From positions 1 through 10,996 of the forward strand of contig CAAFVM010000031.1 of the NCBI GenBank assembly GCA_900766495.1: 10,996 nt of DNA, in the 5' to 3' direction. Numbering within the stretch: position 1 is the stretch's first letter; each line of letters begins with the position of its first letter. This DNA is from Clostridia bacterium (GTDB lineage: Bacteria > Bacillota > Clostridia > Christensenellales > Borkfalkiaceae). The notes below the pieces were generated by a model. That model did no database searches, was not told where the DNA came from, and saw nothing but the letters and a program-made list of their open reading frames with translations. Made by a program: the position numbers and the translations under genes. Shown in pieces: positions 1-6,276 of the stretch.

Positions 1-300
1 CGTGGTGTTTATGTTGTTTAAGTACTGTGCCGCGAGGGTTAAGTAGTGCCGTTATTCAAACAACGCTTCCGCGAGATGTTTCGACTGCGCTCAACATGAC
101 AGAAAACAAAAAATGCGCGTAAAAGAACAAACATTTATAATTGTTTTCTGTAGGGGCGACCAGTGGTCGCCCGCACTCTCTGCTATTTTTTTGAACACAC
201 TCTATTATTCATAGCAAAGCGTTTTCTCTGCACACCCTATCATTCCAAACAAAACGTTGTCCCGCACTCCCCTCTGTCATTCCGACAGCAAACAATACAA
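1..300. repeat. Gene-free stretch with intergenic repeat modules
   Basis: No convincing reading frame is present. Four elements can be seen. (1) An imperfect direct repeat, TTAAGTACTGTGCCG at 18-32 and TTAAGTAGTGCCG at 39-51. (2) A module at 74-101 in which ATGTT (76-80) and AACAT (93-97) flank a TCGACTGCGCTC loop and are followed by GACAG. (3) A perfect 19-base palindrome at 154-172. (4) A small hairpin at 274-288, CTGTC/GACAG. Modules 2 to 4 resemble dispersed intergenic repeats that I recall from gut Clostridia genomes, but I could not search for other copies. No U-rich intrinsic terminator is evident here for the SDR gene, which is transcribed leftward into this stretch. Confidence 0.5.
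154..172. repeat. Perfect 9-bp palindrome (REP-like hairpin)
   Basis: GGGCGACCA and its exact reverse complement TGGTCGCCC flank a single central G, so either strand would fold into a very stable GC-rich hairpin. It is preceded by TGTAG and followed by CGCACTC. The second half of that context (CCGCACTC) recurs at 262-269 next to a second hairpin, which suggests a composite repeat unit. No T-run follows on either strand, so it is not a standard intrinsic terminator. Confidence 0.6.
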
Positions 301-1017
301 TTAACAATACCCGCCGTTTACGCCGAGTATCTGCCCCGTACAATAACCCGCTTTTGCAAGAAACAACACGGCAGCCGCCACCTCTTCTGGCGTACCCGCT
401 CTCCCCAAAGGAACCTCTTCGAGGAAAGCCGCGCGCGCTTCTTCGGTAAGCCCGGCGTTCATATCGGTGTTAATAAATCCCGGAGCAACCGCGTTCACGG
501 TTATGTTCGAGGGCGCAAGTTCTTTAGCCAAAGCTTTGGTAAAGCCTATAACGCCCGCTTTTGTCATTGAATAAACCGCCTCGCACGAGCCGCCCACCTG
601 CCCCCATATGGAGGACACGTTGACGATAGCACCGCCGCCCGCCGAAACCATTCCGTCTACGGCGCGCTTGCAACAGTTAAAAACGCCTTTTAAGTTTACG
701 GCGCAAATGCGCTCGAAATCGGCGGACGAAACGTCCTGTACAACCGATTGCGGCAAACATATCCCCGCGTTGTTCACAAGCGCGGTAACCTTGCCGAACT
801 TTTTCTCGGCAAAATCGAACATGGAGCAAACCTGTTCGTAGTCGGAAACGTCGGCGCGGAAAATTTCGCACCGCGAACCAAGCTCTTTTTTCAATTTTAA
901 AGCGCTTTCCTCCGACGTGCGGTAGTTGGCAATCACGTTAAAACCGTTTGCTAAAAAGGCACGGGCGATACACTCGCCTATGCCTTTGGAAGCTCCGGTA
1001 ATTACGGCGGTTTTCAT
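301..1017 (-). CDS. ymfI: SDR-family reductase, probable EF-P 5-aminopentanone reductase (YmfI-like; FabG-type fold)
   Basis: This is a 238-residue classical short-chain dehydrogenase/reductase that should use NAD(P)H in the cytosol. The N-terminal Rossmann glycine motif TGASKGIG is at residues 7-14 and NNAG at 82-85. The catalytic set is N108, S136, Y149 and K153 (YSMTK), spaced as in FabG. The segment around SSIWGQVGGSCEAVYS (135-150) is what I associate with the clostridial subfamily annotated as EF-P 5-aminopentanone reductase, not with fatty-acid FabG. The gene lies 70 bases downstream of efp on the same strand with no terminator between, and no acyl-carrier or fab genes are in view. The inferred job is to reduce the 5-aminopentanone group on EF-P lysine 32 to 5-aminopentanol. 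The start is supported by a GAGG ribosome site 6 bases upstream. A generic 3-oxoacyl-ACP reductase is the main alternative. The SDR call is firm; the substrate is inferred from similarity and context. Confidence 0.85.
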   Translation of the reverse strand: MKTAVITGASKGIGECIARAFLANGFNVIANYRTSEESALKLKKELGSRCEIFRADVSDYEQVCSMFDFAEKKFGKVTALVNNAGICLPQSVVQDVSSADFERICAVNLKGVFNCCKRAVDGMVSAGGGAIVNVSSIWGQVGGSCEAVYSMTKAGVIGFTKALAKELAPSNITVNAVAPGFINTDMNAGLTEEARAAFLEEVPLGRAGTPEEVAAAVLFLAKAGYCTGQILGVNGGYC

Positions 1018-1021
1018 AACT

Positions 1022-1027
1022 CACCTC
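1022..1027 (-). promoter_or_regulatory. Ribosome binding site of the SDR gene
   Basis: The minus strand reads TGAGGTGAGTTATG, with GAGGTG a few bases before the ATG at 1017. It supports that start and independent translation initiation after the gap that follows efp. Confidence 0.6.
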
Positions 1028-1087
1028 ATAATTTTACGCCGCAAACGCACAAAGCGAAAATAGCGGCGGTACCGTTAAATTTTAAAA

Positions 1088-1648
1088 TTACTTCTTAACC
1101 CTTTCCATATATTCGCCCGAACGAGTGTCGATACGAATAACGTCGCCCTCGTTTACGAACATAGGAACCTGCATGGAAATACCGGTTTCAAGCTTAACGA
1201 TTTTGGTAGCGTTGGTCGCGGTGTTGCCGGCTACGCTGGGTTCCGCTTCGGTAACGAGAAGCTCTACGAAGTTGTCGGGGTCTACCGAGAACGCCGAGCC
1301 TTTATACGACTTAACCATTACGCTGTCGTTTTCTTTAATATATTTAAGGGCGTCTTCAACCTGCTCGTGGTTAAGCGGAACAAGGTTGTATTCTTCGTCC
1401 ATAAAGTAGTAAAGGTCGCCGTCGGAATAAGAATAAGTCATTTTCTTGGTTTCGATTACCGCGTTTTCAACTTTTTCGGTGGGGTTGAAAGTTCTTTCCA
1501 AAACCGCGCCGGTAACAACGTTTTTAAGTCTGGTTCTTACGAACGCCGCGCCCTTACCGGGTTTAACGTGCTGGAAATCGACTATTGTGTAAATGTTGCC
1601 CTCGTATTCGATGGTAACGCCCTTTCTGAAATCGCCTGCTTGAATCAT
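1088..1648 (-). CDS. efp: Elongation factor P
   Basis: This 186-residue protein has the full usual length of EF-P. It binds ribosomes stalled on polyproline between the P and E sites and stimulates peptide bond formation. The N-terminal KOW-like domain is roughly residues 1-63, followed by two OB domains (about 65-127 and 129-185). The loop at the tip of domain I reads HVKPGKGAAFVR, placing lysine at position 32, the residue that carries 5-aminopentanol in Bacillus subtilis. It is not the arginine of EarP-type EF-P. The SGEYMERVKK tail is typical. An AGGAG site 8 bases upstream fixes the start. The gene sits between an upstream Xaa-Pro peptidase gene, as in B. subtilis yqhT-efp, and a downstream SDR reductase. 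I see no good promoter in the 224 bases before it, so it is probably read from the peptidase promoter. Confidence 0.97.
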   Translation of the reverse strand: MIQAGDFRKGVTIEYEGNIYTIVDFQHVKPGKGAAFVRTRLKNVVTGAVLERTFNPTEKVENAVIETKKMTYSYSDGDLYYFMDEEYNLVPLNHEQVEDALKYIKENDSVMVKSYKGSAFSVDPDNFVELLVTEAEPSVAGNTATNATKIVKLETGISMQVPMFVNEGDVIRIDTRSGEYMERVKK

Positions 1649-1872
1649 AAGATTATCTCCTGATTTTTATATTTAAATTAAATAATAAATTTTTTCGTTT
1701 GTTTTTCGCGGCGTTTGCGTTTTTTATTGCCCGCAGTTTTTATTGCTCACGGTTTTTCTCCGCTTTTTTATCCGCCGCATTTTTACTTTTTCGTTTTTCA
1801 GCCGTTTTTTTAAGCGTTATATAAGATTTATAAACCGCAATAAGCCGCTCTTTTTACGGGCAAAAGCAAAAA
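1649..1872. other. A-rich gap between peptidase gene and efp, with a 16-base tandem repeat
   Basis: This gap is strongly strand-asymmetric, T-rich on plus and A-rich on minus. It contains two adjacent 16-base units, TTTTTATTGCCCGCAG (1721-1736) and TTTTTATTGCTCACGG (1737-1752), matching at 13 of 16 positions, followed by a partial third that begins TTTTTCTCCGC. No intrinsic terminator and no convincing promoter for efp was found. The best -10-like string on the minus strand, TATAAC near 1819, lacks a fitting -35. I see no gene in it. Confidence 0.55.
1657..1661 (-). promoter_or_regulatory. Ribosome binding site of efp
   Basis: The minus strand carries AGGAG followed by ATAATCTT and the ATG at 1648, giving 8-base spacing. 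It confirms the efp start. Confidence 0.7.
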
Positions 1873-2949
1873 TTAATCTTTAACGCGAATGTTGCGTTTG
1901 GTTATTTTTCCGTTTTTAATAACTATAAGGCGCTTGTCCTCTTTCATAAAGGTTTTCAAGCCCTCCGCCGTCAAATGGCAGCTGTCCTCTATTCTTATGC
2001 CGAACTTGCCGTCGAAATATACGCCGGGTTCGTCGGAAAACACCATGTTTTCGTAAAGCACGTTGTCGCGCGAGGGTGCGAGGAACGGGTATTCGTGAAT
2101 ATGCACGCCTATTCCGTGCCCGAGCGAGTGAGTGAAATATTCGGCATAGCCGTAATTTCTTAAAACTCCGCGCGCGGTTTCGTCGGCTTGTTTGCCGGTC
2201 ATGCCTGCCTTAACGTTGTCGAGCGCGGCAAAATGCGCCTCGTAAACGGCTTTGTATGCGCGCAAAAACTTGGGGTCGGGTTCGCCGAAGAACATCGTCC
2301 TCGTCATATCCGAGCAATAACCTTTGTATATGCACCCGAAATCCATTAAAACAGCCATACCCTCTTTTAAAACGGTGTTGCCCGTTTCGTGGTGAGGAAC
2401 CGCCGAATTAGCGCCGAACGCAACGATAGTGTCGAACGATTTGTCGCTCGCGCCGTTTTGTTTGAACCTGTATTCGAGTTCAGCCGCCACCTCGCTTTCG
2501 GTAACGCCCGCCTTTAAAAGCGGAAGCGTTTCTTTAAACGATTTTTCGGCAATGGCGCACGCCTTGGCTATGGTTTCAAGTTCTTCTTCGGTTTTTATAG
2601 AAGCTTCTTTAACTATATCGTCGCCGCAGTCGATAAATTCAACCGACGGAAGAGCCAGCCTTAACGCGCCGAACAGTTTAAGCGAAGTGGTGCCGTAATC
2701 GATACCCACGACTTTCGCGCCGATTTTGGCAATTTCTTCTTTAAGCGGTTCGTAATCGGCTCCGCAAATAACCTCTATGCCCTTTTTGGCAAGACGTTTT
2801 TGCGCGGCGTAATAATATCTACGGTCTACAACGAAAATCGTTTTGCCCTTTTCAAGAATAACATATCCGTCCGTAGCCGCAAAACCAAGATAATACAGCC
2901 TTAATTTTTCGTCGGTAATCAAACGAATATCAGCTTTTCCGAAATTCAT
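1873..2949 (-). CDS. M24-family Xaa-Pro aminopeptidase (YqhT/PepP-like)
   Basis: This is a cytosolic dinuclear metallopeptidase expected to remove the N-terminal residue in front of proline. The protein has 358 residues, close to the roughly 350 usual for the short Bacillus YqhT-type family. Residues 1-120 form the creatinase-like N-terminal domain. The pita-bread catalytic domain follows, with all five expected metal ligands: D203 (MDFG), D214 (SDMTRT), H278 (SLGHGIG), E307 (SDEPGVYF) and E321 (RIEDS). HH at 186-187 and H283/H285 are the usual flanking histidines. The frame is open 21 codons further upstream, but that would start upstream of the predicted transcription start, whereas the chosen ATG has AGGAGG 8 bases before it. 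It is first in a minus-strand cluster with efp and the SDR gene, which links proline-peptide turnover with polyproline translation. A prolidase (PepQ) is a possible alternative within the same family. Confidence 0.93.
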   Translation of the reverse strand: MNFGKADIRLITDEKLRLYYLGFAATDGYVILEKGKTIFVVDRRYYYAAQKRLAKKGIEVICGADYEPLKEEIAKIGAKVVGIDYGTTSLKLFGALRLALPSVEFIDCGDDIVKEASIKTEEELETIAKACAIAEKSFKETLPLLKAGVTESEVAAELEYRFKQNGASDKSFDTIVAFGANSAVPHHETGNTVLKEGMAVLMDFGCIYKGYCSDMTRTMFFGEPDPKFLRAYKAVYEAHFAALDNVKAGMTGKQADETARGVLRNYGYAEYFTHSLGHGIGVHIHEYPFLAPSRDNVLYENMVFSDEPGVYFDGKFGIRIEDSCHLTAEGLKTFMKEDKRLIVIKNGKITKRNIRVKD

Positions 2950-2957
2950 AAAATTAA

Positions 2958-2963
2958 CCTCCT
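2958..2963 (-). promoter_or_regulatory. Ribosome binding site deciding the peptidase start
   Basis: A perfect AGGAGG on the minus strand is followed by TTAATTTT and the ATG at 2949. It selects this ATG over the upstream in-frame ATG at 3012. Confidence 0.8.
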
Positions 2964-3002
2964 GCCCGCGCGCGCATATAAAACGCCGCAAGCACACGTA
3001 TA

Positions 3003-3032
3003 AGTGTAGCACAGAGGACGTTATTTTGTCAA
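3003..3032 (-). promoter_or_regulatory. Sigma-A-type promoter of the peptidase-efp-SDR cluster
   Basis: On the minus strand a perfect TTGACA (3032-3027) is followed after 18 bases by TACACT (3008-3003). A TG one base before the -10 makes it an extended -10. Transcription would start near 2996 and give a leader of about 47 bases. Confidence 0.65.
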
Positions 3033-3102
3033 TTTTTATAAAGCGATATAGAACGATTTTATCTTTATTTTTAAAAAATATGCGTTTTTCTTATAAATAA
3101 AC

Positions 3103-3142
3103 AAGCCCCCGAACGGGTTATTTAACTCGCGCGGGGGGCTTT
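3103..3142 (-). terminator. Strong hairpin terminator after the MACPF gene
   Basis: AAGCCCCC (3103-3110) pairs with GGGGGCTT (3134-3141). Inside it, GGGTT/AACTC with an ATTT loop extends the fold. It lies about 100 bases after the MACPF stop and just upstream of the peptidase promoter, so it insulates the two transcription units. The T-rich tail is better on the plus strand (TATGTTTTTTATT) than on the minus strand (GTTTATTTAT), so it may act in both directions. Confidence 0.7.
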
Positions 3143-3239
3143 ATGTTTTTTATTATTTTGTAATTATCCGAAAAAACGAGCTTTGTCTGCGGCTTTATTC
3201 GGCTTTTATATTTTAATTTACAACTTTTTTACGGCAAAC

Positions 3240-4583
3240 TTACAGCGAGCCGAAAAATGCGTATAAAAACGCTTTAACCGTTAAGAACGGACGAACGAAC
3301 GCCGAAGCGGTTTCAACGCCGAATTCCTTGCCGTAGTTTACGAAATTGCTTTCGAACCTCACAGCGAAAGTTTGCTTTCCGTCGGAATTGTTATTTTTAT
3401 CCCCTTTTCCGTTTTCGCCCGAGGCGTCGGGTAAATCTTCCAAATCGCCGATTCCGTCGTCTGTGGCGGGGTCTGCTTTGCAAGCCGAATAAACGGCGGA
3501 GCATTCTTCTTTAAACAACTTGCCGAAAGTTGCTTCGAGCATAGCCGCCGAAACAGCGTATTCGTCGGGTAAAATACTCCAAAGCGGAACCAATCCGTCG
3601 CCGTAATCGACTATAATCTGAATTTTCGTATCGGCTTTAAGCGTTGCCGCCCACTCGTTTTCAAGCGATATATACTCGGGCAAACAGCCGTCCTGCGAAA
3701 AATTCGGGTAAGACTTTCCGCCTACCCCCTGCGAGGCGTAACCGTTTTTTATCTGCGGAAATTTTTCGGCTTCGGGAACGCCCTTATAAAAAGCGTTAAA
3801 CACAGCCTCAGTGCTTATTCCCGTTGCGCCCGCGCTGCGGAACAGCCTTTTGAATTCCGGCAACGCCCCGTTAAAAGCGGGGTCGTCGGAAGCTATATAT
3901 CTTGCAAAATTCTTTCTGCCTCCGTAAATAGCCGAACCTACTACGTGCGTGCCGTAAAACGAAAAAATTTCTTCCGCGGTAAGCTCTCCGTTTTCAAGTT
4001 TTTTAAGGTCTTCAAGAAAACTTTCGGAAAAAGCCGACGAATAAAATTCTTTATCCTTATACCCTACAAAACTTACTTTATACGTTTTTACCTCGCGGTA
4101 ACGGCTGAAATAAACGTTATACGCGCCGGCGCTGCGGTAAAGTTCGTTCGCGGCGTTAATTCTTTCGCGGGCGTAAACAAGTTGCGACGGAGTTTCTTCG
4201 TAAGTAAACCCGCAACGCGCGTAGAACGCCTGCTTGTCGGTTCCCGCAAACTCGCCGCTTATATCGCTCGCTATCCCCTCACCCGTAAGAACTTTTCTGT
4301 TCTTTTGCAACTCTTCTCTTTTTATCGCGATGCGCCCCAATTTGAACGACGAAAAATCTTTCGCCGACAAAACGTCCACGCAAAGCCCGAGTTCGTCGCC
4401 TACGGTTATTATTTCGTTATTTGAAGAATCGGAAGTCGCCGCAACATTCAAAGCTTGGGTATAAGCCGAATTTATGTTTTTGCCGCTTTCGGCTGCAACG
4501 GGTTTAATATAACCGAACCCGCCGCCCAAAACGACAGCCGCGGCTACGGCAAAAGAACAACCCGCTAAAAACTTTTTCTTCAT
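3240..4583 (-). CDS. Secreted MACPF (membrane attack complex/perforin) domain protein
   Basis: This 447-residue protein has a Sec signal peptide: MKKK, a hydrophobic core to about residue 26, and likely cleavage after PVAA (31/32). The MACPF signature FYGTHVVGSAIYGG lies at 209-222, with the hallmark Y-G-T-H followed by a Gly-Gly pair. A C-terminal MACPF-like segment has W311 and LVPLWSILPDEY at 331-342. Residues about 371-403 are an acidic, Asn/Gly-rich low-complexity linker. A 45-residue tail follows and ends in a hydrophobic stretch. MACPF proteins oligomerise and insert beta-hairpins into membranes, so a pore-forming role outside the cell is the natural inference, with unknown target. An in-frame extension to 4703 is rejected because the predicted promoter lies inside it and M1 of the shorter form begins the signal peptide. 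The ribosome site is weak: GAGAG close to the ATG, or GGGAGGGG 14 bases away. The gene appears monocistronic, with no obvious immunity partner next to it. The weakest point is that MACPF sequences diverge widely and only the core motifs can be seen. Confidence 0.8.
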   Translation of the reverse strand: MKKKFLAGCSFAVAAAVVLGGGFGYIKPVAAESGKNINSAYTQALNVAATSDSSNNEIITVGDELGLCVDVLSAKDFSSFKLGRIAIKREELQKNRKVLTGEGIASDISGEFAGTDKQAFYARCGFTYEETPSQLVYARERINAANELYRSAGAYNVYFSRYREVKTYKVSFVGYKDKEFYSSAFSESFLEDLKKLENGELTAEEIFSFYGTHVVGSAIYGGRKNFARYIASDDPAFNGALPEFKRLFRSAGATGISTEAVFNAFYKGVPEAEKFPQIKNGYASQGVGGKSYPNFSQDGCLPEYISLENEWAATLKADTKIQIIVDYGDGLVPLWSILPDEYAVSAAMLEATFGKLFKEECSAVYSACKADPATDDGIGDLEDLPDASGENGKGDKNNNSDGKQTFAVRFESNFVNYGKEFGVETASAFVRPFLTVKAFLYAFFGSL

Positions 4584-4625
4584 AGCTCTCTTTAATACCC
4601 CTCCCGTTTTCCCTTTTTTTAACTT

Positions 4626-4647
4626 GCGACCGATTAAAATCAATCGC
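4626..4647 (-). promoter_or_regulatory. Inverted repeat in the MACPF leader
   Basis: Two 10-base arms, GCGATTGATT and AATCGGTCGC on the minus strand, pair fully (two G-T wobbles) around a TT centre. The repeat begins about 9 bases after the predicted transcription start of the MACPF gene. It could be a repressor operator or a leader RNA hairpin. Confidence 0.4.
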
Positions 4648-4662
4648 CTTGTTTCTGTAATT

Positions 4663-4691
4663 ATTGTAACATAATATGTAAGCGAACGCAA
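4663..4691 (-). promoter_or_regulatory. Predicted promoter of the MACPF gene
   Basis: On the minus strand, TTGCGT (4691-4686) lies 17 bases before TACAAT (4668-4663). The -10 is preceded by TGT, an extended -10 element. The -35 matches consensus at only three positions, so regulation by an activator is possible. The leader would be about 73 bases. Confidence 0.5.
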
Positions 4692-4912
4692 TAATAAAAT
4701 CAAAATTTCACAAAATCATCAAAAAAATTTTTTCGGCGAGGTTTTTAAAATTGTTCGTCGAAAGCTCTTTTTCACAGCCGCCGTGCGGAATTTTTGGTTT
4801 TACTCGCTATCCTCTTTCGCTCGGTTTTCGGCTTCTGTATTTGCCTTACCCCTAATTTATTTTATGGTAAAAATTTACTTTTTGCCTATTTTTAAAAAAT
4901 GCGAACATATGT
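4692..4912. other. Divergent intergenic region, AT-rich, no gene
   Basis: This is the central part of the 388 bases between the MACPF and radical-SAM genes. It contains A/T tracts, including an A7T6 run near 4724-4738 that is likely to bend DNA. A reading frame runs through it into the radical-SAM gene, but it lies upstream of that gene's promoter and has no ribosome site. No other element is apparent. Confidence 0.5.
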
Positions 4913-4941
4913 TTGACTTTTTAATTTTGCGGTGTTATACT
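4913..4941 (+). promoter_or_regulatory. Promoter of the radical-SAM/DUF4130 operon
   Basis: TTGACT (4913-4918) and TATACT (4936-4941) are separated by 17 bases, and TGT immediately before the -10 gives an extended -10. Each hexamer matches consensus at five of six positions. Transcription would start near 4948, about 24 bases before the ATG. Confidence 0.75.
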
Positions 4942-4959
4942 ATACTCACAAACAATGAA

Positions 4960-4965
4960 AGGAGG
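4960..4965 (+). promoter_or_regulatory. Ribosome binding site deciding the radical-SAM start
   Basis: AGGAGG is followed by six bases and the ATG at 4972. With the promoter just upstream, it rules out the longer in-frame extension that begins at 4783. Confidence 0.8.
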
Positions 4966-4971
4966 CAAAGC

Positions 4972-6225
4972 ATGCTCGACGAAAAGCGTTTAAAAATCCT
5001 TACGGAAAGCGCGAAATACGACGTTTCGTGTTCCTCTTCCGGCTCTTCGCGGAAAAACGCGGCGGGCGGCTTGGGCAACGCGAACTACGCGGGCATATGC
5101 CATTCTTTCACCGAAGACGGCAGGTGCATTTCTCTTTTGAAAATTCTGCTTACCAACGTTTGCGCATACGATTGCTTGTACTGCGTGAACCGCCGTTCGA
5201 ACGACGTGCCGCGAGCTTCGGCAACGCCCGACGAAATTTGCGAACTGGTTATAAACTTTTACAAGCGCAATTATATCGAGGGGCTGTTCCTCTCCTCCGC
5301 GGTCGATAAAAACCCCGACCACACTATGGAGCTTTTGCTCGACACGGTGATTAAACTTCGCAAAAAATATTTTTTTAACGGATACATTCACTTAAAAGGC
5401 ATTCCCGGAGCCGACTATTCCTTAATTCAACGCGCGGCTCTTTACGCCGACAGAATGAGTTTCAACCTCGAACTGCCCTCCGAAAAAAGCCTGAAACTTT
5501 TGGCGCCGCAAAAAAATAAAAACGCCATACTGCTCCCCATGCAAGCCGTGGCGCGCGAGAAATCCGATTACGCGGCGAACAAAATTTCAAAATTCCTCCC
5601 CGCCGGGCAAACCACGCAGATGATTGTGGGAGCCTCGCCCGAAACCGACGGAAAAATAATCCGTCTTTCGCAAGCGCTTTATAAAAAGTTCTCGCTTAAA
5701 AGGGTGTATTACTCGTCATATCTCCCCGCGAATTTCAAAACTTCGCTTTTGCCGAGTTCTCCCGTGGGATTGCTTCGCGAGCATAGGCTTTACCAGGCGG
5801 ACTGGCTGCTTCGTTTTTACGGCTTTTCAGCCGAAGAACTGTTAGACGAAAACGGCAACTTTTCAAAAGAATACGACCCCAAATGTTTTTGGGCGCTTAA
5901 CAATATGGATAAATTCCCCGTGGAAATAAATACCGCCCCGCCCGAAGTTCTGGTCAGGGTACCGGGCATAGGGTTCCGCGGTGCCAACAAAATAGTACGC
6001 GCCCGCCGCTACGGCAAACTTTCGTTCGAAGACCTTGCGAGAATGCGCATCGTTTTAAAACGAGCGGCGAATTTCATTACCGTAAACGGCAAATTTTTCG
6101 GCACCGAAAGCGTGCGGCTTATTAAAAACTCGCTTGCCGCCGTTTGCGAACAGGAACGCATAGGACAACTTACTTTATTTTCATCACCCGAAATAGCAAG
6201 CGCCGCGGTAGTCGGCGAACTGTGA
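4972..6225 (+). CDS. Radical SAM protein, putative DNA modification/repair family (TIGR03916-type)
   Basis: This 417-residue protein has the radical-SAM cluster motif CAYDCLYC (C64, C68, C71), which binds a [4Fe-4S] cluster and S-adenosylmethionine. Other hallmarks of the family are KYDVSCSSSGSSR near the N-terminus (C20), GRCISLLKILLTN leading into the cysteine motif, and a C-terminal helix-hairpin-helix (RVPGIGFRGANKIV, about 329-342) of the kind that grips DNA backbone. This is the family named for frequent linkage to uracil-DNA glycosylase-like domains, and it almost always sits beside a DUF4130 protein, as it does here 51 bases downstream. Action on a nucleic acid base or lesion is therefore likely, but I know of no demonstrated reaction. 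No uracil-DNA glycosylase gene is in the window. Assignment to the family is firm; function is open. Confidence 0.93.
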   Translation: MLDEKRLKILTESAKYDVSCSSSGSSRKNAAGGLGNANYAGICHSFTEDGRCISLLKILLTNVCAYDCLYCVNRRSNDVPRASATPDEICELVINFYKRNYIEGLFLSSAVDKNPDHTMELLLDTVIKLRKKYFFNGYIHLKGIPGADYSLIQRAALYADRMSFNLELPSEKSLKLLAPQKNKNAILLPMQAVAREKSDYAANKISKFLPAGQTTQMIVGASPETDGKIIRLSQALYKKFSLKRVYYSSYLPANFKTSLLPSSPVGLLREHRLYQADWLLRFYGFSAEELLDENGNFSKEYDPKCFWALNNMDKFPVEINTAPPEVLVRVPGIGFRGANKIVRARRYGKLSFEDLARMRIVLKRAANFITVNGKFFGTESVRLIKNSLAAVCEQERIGQLTLFSSPEIASAAVVGEL

Positions 6226-6276
6226 CATTTTTACTTTTCCACTAACATTTTCACTTTTATTTAAGGCGGTTTTATT

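Noticed and set aside
1..300. CRISPR array in the left repeat region
   Set aside because: The repeated pieces differ in length and sequence and are not regularly spaced; no cas gene is present.
163..570. Plus-strand open frame crossing the left repeat region into the SDR gene
   Set aside because: It overlaps repeat modules and is antisense to the SDR catalytic region; no ribosome site and no recognisable domain.
1018..1087. Terminator between efp and the SDR gene
   Set aside because: Only a weak five-pair GC stem (GCCGC/GCGGC) with a long loop and no following T-tract on the minus strand.
4557..4583. Lipoprotein signal (LAGC at residues 6-9) in the MACPF protein
   Set aside because: Only a few hydrophobic residues precede the cysteine, too short for a lipobox signal; the hydrophobic core and a VAA cleavage site lie after it.
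4584..4703. N-terminal extension of the MACPF protein
   Set aside because: It would place 40 residues before a standard signal peptide, and the predicted promoter lies within it.
4783..4971. N-terminal extension of the radical-SAM protein
   Set aside because: The promoter (4913-4941) and AGGAGG (4960-4965) lie inside it. The residues are hydrophobic, T-rich coding noise, and the family begins at the chosen start.
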